A DNA stretch of 58,076 nucleotides, from NCBI GenBank assembly GCA_016281915.1, contig JAEEJO010000002.1:1-58076 (forward strand). Direction: 5' to 3'. Below are positions 48,410 to 56,793 of this stretch, in pieces (within the stretch, counting starts at the first letter, position 1; every line of letters starts with the position of its first letter). Made by a program: the position numbers and the translations under genes. The DNA is from Clostridiales bacterium. Its GTDB lineage: Bacteria > Bacillota > Clostridia > Oscillospirales > UBA644. The notes below the pieces were generated by a model. That model saw only the letters and a list, made by a program, of their open reading frames with translations. It made no database searches and was not told the DNA's origin.

Positions 48410-51298
48410 ATGACGACAAGCCTTTATTTATCACAATCATACAAAGACTCATGGGACGACTACGTCAGATCCCTTCGGTCAGCTGCGTTCCCGGTATGGG
48501 ACCATATCATCCTCACCGCCTCAAACGAACATCAGGCGGCAGGCTTTCGCGCGCAGATAGAAGCGCGTAAGAATTATCTTCCTGCAAAAACGCGGTTCGC
48601 AGTCATTCCTGACGAGGGCGGCGTAAGGGTCGGCTCAGGCGGAGCAACGCTCAGCGTCCTTAAATGGCTGAATGAAAACGGCGGCTGGGCAGGAAAACGG
48701 ATCCTTGTCATCCACAGCGGTGGAGACAGCAAAAGAGTTCCGCAATACAGCGCTCTCGGCAAGCTTTTCAGCCCCGTTCCGCATAAGCTTCCGGACGGAC
48801 GAAGCTCTACGCTCTTTGACGAATTCATTATCGCAATGTCCGCAGTCCCCGGAAGGATAAAAGAAGGCATGCTCCTTCTTTCCGGCGACGTCCTCCTTCT
48901 TTTCAATCCTCTCCTTATCGACTGGTCCGGTTCCGGTGCAGCAGTCATCAGCTTTAAAGAAGATGTCGAAACAGGCAAGGACCACGGTGTGTATCTCAGA
49001 GGCAGCGACGGCAACGTCTGCAGATTTTTGCATAAACAGACCGTTGAAACACTCAGAGCAGTAAACGCAGTAAACGAAAACGGAATGGTAGATATCGATA
49101 CCGGCGCCATTCTTTTCGGGAACGACGTGCTTGATTCTCTCTGGTCACTTGTAAGCGAAAAATCAGTATTCGATCAGAAAAAATACGCAGAGTTCGTAAA
49201 CAGTAAGGTCAGACTTTCTCTTTACGGCGATTTTCAGTATCCTCTCGCGTCAGACTCAACTCTTAACGGCTTCTTTTCCGAAAAGCCCGAGGGAGATTAC
49301 AGTGACGAACTGAAAGAATGCAGAAAACAGATATGGAACGCGCTGCATAAATACAAACTCAAACTTCTTCGTCTCGCTCCCGCAAAATTCATACACTTCG
49401 GTACAACAAAAGAAATACTAGAACTTATGACCTGCGGCGTCGACGGATACCGCGATCTTGAGTGGAACAGAACGGTAAACAGCAGTCTTTCCGGTTGCGC
49501 AGGATATAATTCCGCTGTCAGCAGCGGCGCCAGGATAGGCGAGGGGTGCTATCTTGAGGTAAGCTACGTTCATTCTTCCGCAGTTGTGGGCGAAGGCACG
49601 ATCCTCAGCTATATAGATATCCATAACGAAACAATACCATCTCACGTCGTTCTTCACGGACTTAAACAGAAGGATGGCAGATTCGTATGCAGAATATTCG
49701 GCACAAACGATAATCCGAAAGAAAACAAACTGTTCGGATATACTATCCCGGAATATATCGCCCCATCTTTATGGCTCGCGCCGATATATCCTGAAAGGGA
49801 CAGCATAAAAGAAGCGGTAAGCGCCGCGCTAGCTCTTTATGAAAAGGTAAAAGCAGACAGATGGAACGAGCTCGAAAACGGCAAATCACTCGCTTCCGGC
49901 TTTAACGATGCCGATCCTGAAGCCATTCTTGCATGGAACAAACGCATGGAAGAGCTTGCCGCAATGAACGACGTTCAAAGACTCATTGATGACCGTCTTC
50001 CCGCGTCGAAAGCACGTCTTAATTCCCCTTTGACGGATATACAAGTCAAATGGCTTGAAGGAAAACTCGAAAAAGCGGATCCGTCCGAAAAAATGCGCCT
50101 TTACTATTATATCGGCAAGGCTACGGGCGATGAGGAAAAAGTAAGAAAAGCATTTTCAGTCCTTTCAGACGCGGTTTTGAAAGAAACGCTTTCGGAACTT
50201 AAAGAAAACAAGGATCTTCGTATCTGTCACGACAGCGTTGAAGTAAAGCTTCCTCTTCGCGTCAACTGGGGCGGAGGCTGGTCCGATACTCCGCCGTACT
50301 GCAACGAAAACGGAGGGACCGTCCTCAACGCAAGCATTCTACTTAACGGCGAAAAACCTGTAAACGTCCGCATAAAACGTATAGATGAGAAAAAAATAGT
50401 ATTCGAAAGCCGTGATATGGACGTTCACGGAGAGTTTACCGAAATGCGTACGCTTCAGTCTGTCGGCGATCCGTATGACCCTTGCGTATTGCAGAAAGCA
50501 GCGTTTCTTGCATGCGGAGTAATACCGAAATCGGGAGGGGATCTTTCCGGTACCCTTACACGTCTCGGCGGAGGAATATGGATGGATACGGAAGTTACCG
50601 GCGTCCCGAAAGGCAGCGGACTCGGAACGAGCAGTATCCTTGCAGCGGCATGCGTAAAAGCGATATTTGAGTTCTTCGGAACGGAATACAACGAAGACAA
50701 GATATATTCCGCTGTTCTTTGTATGGAACAGATCATGTCAACAGGCGGCGGATGGCAGGATCAGGTGGGCGGAGTGACGGAAGGAATAAAATACATCACT
50801 TCAAGACCCGGTCTTAAACAGAAGCTTTCGGTAACGCACCTCGATCTCGAAGAAAGCACCTTAAGCGGACTCAACAGCCGTCTTGCCCTGATCTATACGG
50901 GGCAAAGACGCCTCGCAAGAAACCTTCTTCGTGACGTTGTCGGAAATTATATCGGTAATGAACCCGATACGGTATATGCTCTCAACGAAATACAGAAAAC
51001 CGCAGCTCTTATGCGCTTTGAGCTTGAAAGAGGGCACGTTGATGATTTCGCCGCTCTTTTAACAAGACACTGGGAACTTTCGAAGATGATAGACAAAGGC
51101 ACGTCCAACACTCTGATAGAGCAGATAATTGACAGTATAGACGATCTTATCGACGGTAAAATGGTCTGCGGAGCGGGCGGAGGAGGCTTTTTGCAGGTAA
51201 TCCTCAAAAATGGCGTGACAAAAGCTATGCTGCAGAAAAGACTAGGCAATGTCTTTGCTGATACTGATATCTGTGTATGGGAATGCGAAATAGTTTGA
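48410..51298 (+). CDS. fkp: Bifunctional fucokinase/GDP-fucose pyrophosphorylase
   Basis: 962 residues, the full length of Fkp-type enzymes. N-terminal half (1-430): fucose-1-phosphate guanylyltransferase with GGVRVGSGGATL as nucleotide loop and a left-handed-helix region ('SSGARIGEGCYLEVSYVHSSAVVGEGTIL'). C-terminal half: GHMP kinase with LPLRVNWGGGWSDTPPYC (motif 1, about 613), GVPKGSGLGTSS (motif 2, about 735) and CGAGGGGFLQV (motif 3, about 922). It salvages free L-fucose to GDP-fucose for surface fucosylation, as in Bacteroides. It follows the surface-polymer genes. No strong ribosome site is visible before the ATG. Confidence 0.93.
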   Translation: MTTSLYLSQSYKDSWDDYVRSLRSAAFPVWDHIILTASNEHQAAGFRAQIEARKNYLPAKTRFAVIPDEGGVRVGSGGATLSVLKWLNENGGWAGKRILVIHSGGDSKRVPQYSALGKLFSPVPHKLPDGRSSTLFDEFIIAMSAVPGRIKEGMLLLSGDVLLLFNPLLIDWSGSGAAVISFKEDVETGKDHGVYLRGSDGNVCRFLHKQTVETLRAVNAVNENGMVDIDTGAILFGNDVLDSLWSLVSEKSVFDQKKYAEFVNSKVRLSLYGDFQYPLASDSTLNGFFSEKPEGDYSDELKECRKQIWNALHKYKLKLLRLAPAKFIHFGTTKEILELMTCGVDGYRDLEWNRTVNSSLSGCAGYNSAVSSGARIGEGCYLEVSYVHSSAVVGEGTILSYIDIHNETIPSHVVLHGLKQKDGRFVCRIFGTNDNPKENKLFGYTIPEYIAPSLWLAPIYPERDSIKEAVSAALALYEKVKADRWNELENGKSLASGFNDADPEAILAWNKRMEELAAMNDVQRLIDDRLPASKARLNSPLTDIQVKWLEGKLEKADPSEKMRLYYYIGKATGDEEKVRKAFSVLSDAVLKETLSELKENKDLRICHDSVEVKLPLRVNWGGGWSDTPPYCNENGGTVLNASILLNGEKPVNVRIKRIDEKKIVFESRDMDVHGEFTEMRTLQSVGDPYDPCVLQKAAFLACGVIPKSGGDLSGTLTRLGGGIWMDTEVTGVPKGSGLGTSSILAAACVKAIFEFFGTEYNEDKIYSAVLCMEQIMSTGGGWQDQVGGVTEGIKYITSRPGLKQKLSVTHLDLEESTLSGLNSRLALIYTGQRRLARNLLRDVVGNYIGNEPDTVYALNEIQKTAALMRFELERGHVDDFAALLTRHWELSKMIDKGTSNTLIEQIIDSIDDLIDGKMVCGAGGGGFLQVILKNGVTKAMLQKRLGNVFADTDICVWECEIV

Positions 51299-51401
51299 TT
51301 ACTGCGTTTCTATAGAAAAAATAATGATACGGCATATAATTGGTTAGTCATATAAATATAATTAGAAGCTGTTTAATTATACTTAGATGGTGGTTGTTAA
51401 A

Positions 51402-51644
51402 ATGAAAATCATGTTTAAAGAGTATGTCGAATTGCTGCTTCGCTATGAGACAGTCGTTGTTAAGGTGAAAGAGCAATCCGACATAAATCAGATAGTTTTT
51501 AAAAATACACAGAACAATCAATCTGCGCTTCTAGATTTTTACAATAATCATTCCGATTATGAGATATCTTCTATATATTTAAATCCATGGGATAGTATGG
51601 CGGAAGTGAATTTGAAAAAAGAAGCGGATTCTCCAGCCAACTGA
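51402..51644 (+). CDS. Small 80-residue protein, paralogue A
   Basis: 80 residues from ATG 51402, with GGTGG 8 nt upstream. It aligns without gaps to the 80-residue protein at 54243-54485: about 41 of 80 positions are identical, with near-invariant stretches FYNNHSD, SSI-LNPWD and a conserved RYxTVV near the N-terminus. No signal peptide or membrane helix. No family recognised. It stands alone, followed after 35 nt by the convergent recombinase, whereas its paralogue heads a SIR2 gene. Function unknown; an orphan immunity or antitoxin copy is one inference. Confidence 0.75.
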   Translation: MKIMFKEYVELLLRYETVVVKVKEQSDINQIVFKNTQNNQSALLDFYNNHSDYEISSIYLNPWDSMAEVNLKKEADSPAN

Positions 51645-51679
51645 TATACTGCTGGCTTTTTACGAGAAAATCCCGAAGA

Positions 51680-52579
51680 CTATTTCTCTTTATTCTTCTT
51701 TCTCCTCCCACACCTCATCCTCTCCTGCACCTTATTCCATGTCTCCTCGTCAATAATCGCCTCATGATCATTTTTCAGATAAAATGTTTCGTGTTTGGCT
51801 CCCTTTATTACTTTCTTCGTTATAAAATCCCGAACTGGCGACTTCCCAAGCTCCTTGTCTCCTATATACACTTCATTTTTCAAAAGATTCCAGAGCATTC
51901 CGGTGGATTTGGGAGTACCCTTTAAAGACAACACTCCTTTTTCCGTTAGTTCTTTTTGTATCCCCTCTAGGCTTGTCCCATCGGCGTAACGCTTGAATAT
52001 CAGCTTCACGATCCATGCATCACCGTTAGGGACAAGTTTTTTATTTACCGTATCATATCCGAGCGCCGGGTGTTTACCGGGATTGTATTCGCCTCTCGCA
52101 AACCTTTCTCTGTATCCCCATCTTACGTTTTCCGAAGTGCTCCTGCTTTCATTCTCCGCTATAACAGACATAAGCGAAAACACAAAAGACGCAGCAGGAT
52201 CGTCAGTCGAAAGATTTTCTTTCTCAAACTCTACCGCTATGTTCCTGTTCATCAGAAGATCCGCGTAATACTTGCATTCCGCAACGTTTCTTGAAAACCT
52301 TGATACGCTTTTGCAAAGTATTCTGTCGATCTTTCCGTCCATAGCATCGTTTATCATTTCCATAAACCCCGGACGTTTTTCCGCACGAAGACCAGAAATG
52401 CTGTCTGAATATATACCTGCAAGCATCATGTCGGAGCGCGAGGATATAACGGAAGTGTAAAAAGATATCTGCGTTTCAAGACTTCCTTCCTGATCGTCCT
52501 TGTCTGTGCTCACACGGCAGTATGCCGCTATGCGCAGCTTTTTATCCTCTGTTTTCGCCGGTACTCTCGTTATTACCAT
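51680..52579 (-). CDS. Serine recombinase (resolvase/invertase family)
   Basis: 299 residues from ATG 52579, preceded by GAGGT. Catalytic domain residues 15-165: active-site Ser in YCRVSTDKDDQEGS, 'GIYSDSISGLRAEKRPGFMEMI', arginines in 'KSVSRFSRNVAEC' and 'FVFSLMSVIAENESRSTSENV'. Recombinase domain (PF07508-like) from about 170-290: 'KHPALGYDTVNKKLVPN', 'TPKSTGMLWNLLKNEVYIGD'. It lacks the zinc-ribbon/coiled-coil tail of most large serine recombinases, so it is short but with an intact active site. It overlaps the downstream-encoded (higher coordinate) second recombinase by 38 nt. Confidence 0.9.
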   Translation of the reverse strand: MVITRVPAKTEDKKLRIAAYCRVSTDKDDQEGSLETQISFYTSVISSRSDMMLAGIYSDSISGLRAEKRPGFMEMINDAMDGKIDRILCKSVSRFSRNVAECKYYADLLMNRNIAVEFEKENLSTDDPAASFVFSLMSVIAENESRSTSENVRWGYRERFARGEYNPGKHPALGYDTVNKKLVPNGDAWIVKLIFKRYADGTSLEGIQKELTEKGVLSLKGTPKSTGMLWNLLKNEVYIGDKELGKSPVRDFITKKVIKGAKHETFYLKNDHEAIIDEETWNKVQERMRCGRRKKNKEK

Positions 52580-53567
52580 TTTCACATACCTCAAGTCCCA
52601 TCAGAAATCTGTTCTTATTCTTCTTTTTCCCGCTCCTTATCCGTTCAAGATATGAGTTATAAAAATCAGAGAACGGGGATGGGAGGAATCGTTCTTTCGG
52701 AAACTTCATTTTTGCAACCGTCGTTTCACCGTCTTTCCAGATAACAGAAACATCGTTTTCTCCCGGCAAAATACGCTCTATGAAGTAGTCAAGCCAGTAA
52801 AAATCAACTTTTTCCATCTTTATCCCGTGTTTCTTCGAATATGCAGATATCACCGCATCGTCAAGAAAAATCTGAATGACGAGATACTTTCTGAAACCGT
52901 CTTTCCCGTAACAGCCCCAGCCGCCGTTATGTATTCGGTTTCCTGCGCATGAAATATCTTTAAGACTTCCGTGAACGAGAGTTTTTCTGCAATACGGACA
53001 TTCAAGCATCTCCCCGTAGGGGTAAGAGATGTTTCCGTATTTTACATTTCTCATTTTCAGAATCTTTTGCGCCTGTTCAAACAGATGCCTGTCAACAATC
53101 GCCGGATGGGAGTCTTTTACATAATACTTCGGAAGCTCTCCGGTATTACGGACAAGCTTGTGAGTAAGATGGTTTTCGGCGTATGTTTTTTGCAATATGG
53201 CGTCACCGACATATTTCTCGTTATTCAGCATCCTGTCTATCAGCAGATGGCGCCACCGACCCGAAGAATATGTTTTTATTCCACGTTCGCGCAGATCGGC
53301 AGCGATTTGTCTGCGTGTCTCTCCGTGAACGTAACGGTAAAAGATTTCGCGGACTATTTCCGCCTCTTTTGGAGAAATAGTATAACGCTCATCGGATGTG
53401 TGACAGTAACCGAAAATCCGCACCATGTCCTCTTTGCCTTCTTCAAAACGTTTCCGCTTGCCCCATTTGATGTTTTCCGAAATACGTCTGCTTTCCTCCT
53501 GCGCAAACGAAGCCATAATGGTAAGAATCATTTCTGAAACAGATTCTCCCGTGTCTATGCCTTCCTT
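52542..53567 (-). pseudogene. Second serine recombinase, N-terminal catalytic domain missing
   Basis: The frame begins in the middle of a resolvase domain: 'KEGIDTGESVSEMILTIMASFAQEESRRISENIKWG' is the last catalytic-domain helix, normally near residue 130, and the Y/S-x-R-V-S active site is absent. The recombinase domain and zinc ribbon (LECPYCRKTLVHG ... CAGNRIHNGGWGCYG, four Cys) are intact. An ATG at 53531 could give a 329-residue catalytically dead protein. Upstream sequence switches abruptly to a kinase gene on the other strand, so both 5' ends were probably lost in one deletion or rearrangement. Confidence 0.8.
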
Positions 53568-54074
53568 AAAAGATACGAAACACTTGAAAAAGACGTTAAA
53601 GACGATCCTTACGGCAGAGTAAAAGAAGTAAAAAGAGAACTTGACTGGCTTCTTTCGGTAAAAGACAAAGCATGTAAAATGACCTAAATGAAAAACGCAG
53701 GACTTTTACCGCTGCGAGTAACGCATAACGATACAAAGATAAACAACGTTCTGTTTGATAAAGACACAAAGAAAGCGCTGACGGTAATAGATCTTGATAC
53801 CGTAATGCCGGGTCTTGTAGGACATGATTTCGGAGACGCCATACGCTTTGCGGCAAACTACGTAGCCGAAGACAGCAAAGAGTATGAAAAAGCGGGAGTA
53901 AATCTTGACGTATTCGAAGCTTTCGCCAAAGGCTTCATAAGCAAAACTGCGCATACGCTTACGGAAAACGAGCTTTCCACACTCGTTCTCGGCTGCTTCG
54001 TTCTTGCGTGCGAATTATCAACAAGATTTCTTGACGATTATATAACGGGGGACAGGTATTTCAAAATACGTTAA
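53560..54074 (+). pseudogene. Broken N-acetylhexosamine 1-kinase (NahK-like)
   Basis: Residues encoded after 53688 read 'LPLRVTHNDTKINNVLFD ... LTVIDLDTVMPGLVGHDFGDAIRFAANYVAED', the catalytic HND and metal-binding DxD of the APH-fold kinase NahK (phosphorylates GlcNAc/GalNAc at C1). The preceding frame, 'YETLEKDVKDDPYGRVKEVKRELDWLL', matches the same family but is split from it by an in-frame TAA at 53685-53687; a frameshift near 53575 is also likely ('PSLKDTK' is in another frame). The N-terminal half, with the ATP-binding loop, is missing. It was truncated at the junction with the recombinase remnant. 54074 is the natural stop. Confidence 0.82.
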
Positions 54075-54242
54075 GTATGTTACATACTGTATAAAGAGAC
54101 AGATTACCAATAAGCCTTATGGATTTGATGGATACTGATAATTCATAACTTGACCATCCCTTTTTTCAGAAGCCCAATTGTTCACTATAAAAAAATATAT
54201 AGTAATAATGTCTTTATACCATATAAATCGGAGATTATTAAA

Positions 54243-54485
54243 ATGAATATTATGTTCAGTGATTATATCGACTTGCTGATTAGATATGATACTGTTGTCA
54301 TTAAAATGAATGAACAATGCAAGACCACGCAATTATTATTTAATAATGCGCAAAACACCTGTGCTGAGCTTCTTGAGTTTTATAATAACCATTCCGATTG
54401 TGAAACATCGTCAATATTATTGAATCCATGGGACATCACTGCAGAATTAACTTTGCAAGAAAAAACTTTCGAGGTCGATGAATAA
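54243..54485 (+). CDS. Small 80-residue protein, paralogue B, beside the SIR2 gene
   Basis: 80 residues from ATG 54243, with GGAG 9 nt upstream; the longer frame from 54150 lacks a site. It shares length and about half its residues with paralogue A (51402-51644), including RYxTVV, EFYNNHSDxExSSIxLNPWD. No recognised domain, no cysteine pattern, no membrane segment. It is 67 nt upstream of the SIR2-domain gene on the same strand and may be co-transcribed; a partner or immunity function is inference. The surrounding DNA is markedly more AT-rich than the chromosome. Confidence 0.8.
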   Translation: MNIMFSDYIDLLIRYDTVVIKMNEQCKTTQLLFNNAQNTCAELLEFYNNHSDCETSSILLNPWDITAELTLQEKTFEVDE

Positions 54486-54552
54486 ACATCAGTTTATTAT
54501 TATTCAAATGTAACCAAAATCGTTCTTCATTAGATTCTGCTGACGACTTTAA

Positions 54553-55512
54553 ATGAAAAAACAATTAAACAAAATGATTAGGGAAATGAATAAGATGAGA
54601 CATCCTAAAGTCTTGTTATTAGGCAACGGAATAAACCGTGCTTATGGCGAAATTAACTGGAAAGAATTAATGCAAAGAATCTCCGTTCGGGATGATTTGA
54701 ATGCAGATCAAATGAATTCTCCGTACCCGATTCAGGCTATTTTGCTGACAAATAACAATATAAAAGATGCAATGGCAGTTAACAAACATCTGTTTTATGG
54801 CAGCATTAATCATAAACAACAATCAACATTGCTTAAAACTCTTTTGTCTATTGGATTCGACGATATCCTTACAACAAATTACAGTTACGAACTTGAAGAA
54901 GCTGCTTTAGGTTTTGATTCAATTGAAAAAACTGATAACAAAAAAATAGGTCAAATCACTCGGTTAATGAAAAACACTTGCGGTCATGCAGAGACTCGCT
55001 ATATGTTTCATACATATAATGATGTTTCATATTGCGGGATAAAAAACCGAATCTGGCACATTCACGGTGAAAGTCGCAAACCAGACAGTATGGTTCTTGG
55101 TCATTATTGGTACGGCAGCCTTCTTGCAAAAATGAAAACAATAATCGATGAAAACAGAAATAGTTATCAATCACAACAGGCGAAAGGTGAATTTATAGAA
55201 TATAAAAGCTGGCTGGATTCTTTCATTATGGGCGATGTATATATCCTTGGATACGATTATAACTTGTATGAACTTGATATGTGGTGGCTTCTTAACAGAA
55301 AAGCACGGGAAAAAGCAAATGTAGGAACAGTCTTCTTTTATGAACCGGAAAACGGTGAATCAAAAGAAAAAACGGAGCTTCTGAAACTGATGAAAGTCCA
55401 GCATCTCAGCCTTGGAAAGAGCATAACTCATGAAAATAAGGATGATCCTGTATTCTTTCGTCATTTTTATACCGAAGCGATTAATGACATAAAAAAGAGA
55501 CAGGAGCATTAA
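54553..55512 (+). CDS. SIR2-like domain protein (candidate NADase/defence effector)
   Basis: 319 residues. SIR2_2-like motifs: LLLGNGINRAYGEINW (NAD-binding GNGxN), ILTTNYSYELEEA (TTNYD-like; D replaced by S), IWHIHGESRKPDSMVLGHYWYG (catalytic-His region HIHG), and GDVYILGYDYNLYELDMWW (GxDxxL). These are the patterns of bacterial SIR2 proteins that degrade NAD+ during phage infection (for example in Thoeris, DSR or SIR2-associated systems), in contrast to deacetylase sirtuins, which carry a zinc knuckle absent here. No second domain is fused. The 67-nt gap to the small protein suggests a two-gene unit. AT-rich, no good ribosome site visible at 54553. Confidence 0.88.
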   Translation: MKKQLNKMIREMNKMRHPKVLLLGNGINRAYGEINWKELMQRISVRDDLNADQMNSPYPIQAILLTNNNIKDAMAVNKHLFYGSINHKQQSTLLKTLLSIGFDDILTTNYSYELEEAALGFDSIEKTDNKKIGQITRLMKNTCGHAETRYMFHTYNDVSYCGIKNRIWHIHGESRKPDSMVLGHYWYGSLLAKMKTIIDENRNSYQSQQAKGEFIEYKSWLDSFIMGDVYILGYDYNLYELDMWWLLNRKAREKANVGTVFFYEPENGESKEKTELLKLMKVQHLSLGKSITHENKDDPVFFRHFYTEAINDIKKRQEH

Positions 55513-55515
55513 AAA

Positions 55516-55591
55516 ACGTACAAAGAATATGCGATAATTCATCATTATATTATCGATTGAATGATACGCTGTGTGATATCACTTTGTACGT
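55516..55591. repeat. Inverted repeat after the SIR2 gene
   Basis: ACGTACAAAG (55516-55525) and CTTTGTACGT (55582-55591) are perfect inverted repeats 56 nt apart, with an inner CGATAAT/ATTATCG pair. No T tract follows, so it is not a classical terminator; could mark an element boundary or be an RNA structure. Confidence 0.5.
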
Positions 55592-55717
55592 ACATTTGCG
55601 TAAGTATAAATAATCCCAGTCATAACACGAGAAGTATATCATGTCCTTTGAACGAAAGGAGAAAAATTAAAACCGGGTATTTACCGCGTATATAACGGCT
55701 CCCCCGGTGAAGTCATA

Positions 55718-56197
55718 ATGATGGTTCCGGGGCCTGATACCGGAAAAGAGTTTGTCATATGCAAAAAGTGGAGAATTATCCGGAATAAGGATTATTTCGT
55801 TGTCAGCAAAGAGAACTTCTTCTCGGAAATCGTAGATCAGTACGCTCAAAAGCATCAGCGGTACAAATATACCGGTTTTTACGAAGAGCAGCCTTCCAAC
55901 CTTGAAGACATTGAAGAAGACGGGTTCAACGTCAGGGACCGTATCATAAGAATGTACGAAAAAGCGCACCGTTTTGACGATTCATATCTGAGACACCGCA
56001 CGCTGCGTTCATCAAGCTCATATGTATATTATGCAAAAGATATAGTTGAACACATAACCGAAGACCGCGCCAGAATTGAACTTTGCCGGAGAGAAAAGAA
56101 ATATATCGGTCTGAAAAAAGAAGACTTTAAGATACCGTCCGAGGATCTGAGGTATTTCGATCTGTGTATGAAGGGTCCGCTTTCTCTGTATTCATAA
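55718..56197 (+). CDS. Hypothetical protein with unclear start
   Basis: 159 residues from ATG 55718, but the frame is open and protein-like 17 codons further upstream (LKPGIYRVYNGSPGEVI before MMVPGP), reaching an AAAGGAG site at 55655-55661 where the codon is TTA, not a start. Either the original start codon was lost or translation begins at 55718. The sequence is charged ('WRIIRNKDYFVVSKENFFSEIVDQYAQKHQRYKYTGFYEEQP', 'RRTLRSSSSYVYYAKDIVEHI' approximate) with no recognised domain. A 9-codon ORF (MSFERKEKN) precedes at 55641-55670. Function unknown. Confidence 0.5.
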   Translation: MMVPGPDTGKEFVICKKWRIIRNKDYFVVSKENFFSEIVDQYAQKHQRYKYTGFYEEQPSNLEDIEEDGFNVRDRIIRMYEKAHRFDDSYLRHRTLRSSSSYVYYAKDIVEHITEDRARIELCRREKKYIGLKKEDFKIPSEDLRYFDLCMKGPLSLYS

Positions 56198-56339
56198 CTC
56201 AAGGATGCTTGACCTTGGACAATGGTGTGGTAGAGATAAAATCCGATGGCTTAAAAAAGATAAACGAGCTTATCTTCACCGCAAACAACTGAAAATTATG
56301 AATGTTATTAGCACTGCGCTTATGATTACTATGAAAATG

Positions 56340-56372
56340 CAGCCGACTGAGTTAATTCAGCCGGCTGTTTTC
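56340..56372 (+). terminator. Intrinsic terminator
   Basis: CAGCCG (56340-56345) / CGGCTG (56362-56367) with inner CTGA/TCAG pairing and TTTTC following. Confidence 0.7.
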
Positions 56373-56454
56373 ACCGAAAATAGCATTTTTGAGTAATTTT
56401 CCTATTACTAGACCTCTGCTATCGCTTATAAACACACCAAAATCGAAAAAGAGT

Positions 56455-56484
56455 TTTGACAAATGTCAAATGATAGAGTATAAT
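56455..56484 (+). promoter_or_regulatory. Promoter with operator-like palindrome on its -35
   Basis: TTGACA (56456-56461), 17 nt, TATAAT (56479-56484). The inverted repeat TTTGACA-AA-TGTCAAA (56455-56470) covers the -35, a natural site for an autoregulator such as the adjacent HTH protein. Confidence 0.75.
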
Positions 56485-56523
56485 AGAACCTTGAGTCCTA
56501 TTAAGTGAGGAAGATGTGGTTTT

Positions 56524-56793
56524 ATGAGGCCGATCAACGAAGAATGGGTACAGTCCACTCTTGAATACATACGCGAATACGCTCGTGGCAATAACGGTGA
56601 GGTGCCGGTTCTTGCGGGCATTATGAAAGAGACGGGTATGGTCAAGTCTGCCGCGTACAGATATATTATGATCCTCAAAGACCGCGGATATATCGAGTAT
56701 AACGGAAAAGGCACGCTTCAGATTGCTGGTAACTCCAACTGCTATGAGCGGGGATATCCCTTCCTCAGAAGACAAAACGGAGCTGTGCCTTGA
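56524..56793 (+). CDS. Winged-helix DNA-binding protein (LexA N-terminal-like)
   Basis: 89 residues. Residues 8-70 form a winged helix: 'VQSTLEYIREYARGNNGEVPVLAGIMKETGMVKSAAYRYIMILKDRGYIEYNGKGTLQI', resembling the LexA DNA-binding domain, including a wing turn (EYNGKG). No protease domain, so it is a stand-alone regulator. Behind a promoter bearing an inverted repeat, suggesting autorepression. Its 3' end overlaps the next gene by 50 nt. Confidence 0.75.
   Translation: MRPINEEWVQSTLEYIREYARGNNGEVPVLAGIMKETGMVKSAAYRYIMILKDRGYIEYNGKGTLQIAGNSNCYERGYPFLRRQNGAVP

Larger units (their letters stand above)
56198..56523 (+). other. Intergenic region with terminator, promoter and operator
   Basis: A hairpin terminator (56340-56372), then the promoter at 56456-56484 with an inverted repeat overlapping its -35. 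A 63-codon frame at 56205 has no homology I recognise and no ribosome site, so I do not call it. Confidence 0.55.

Noticed and set aside
53688..54074. A complete 128-residue kinase gene
   Set aside because: The catalytic motif begins 10 residues in and the ATP-binding half is missing, so it is a remnant.
56205..56396. 63-codon plus-strand frame
   Set aside because: No ribosome site, no homology I recognise, and it runs through the terminator at 56340-56372.
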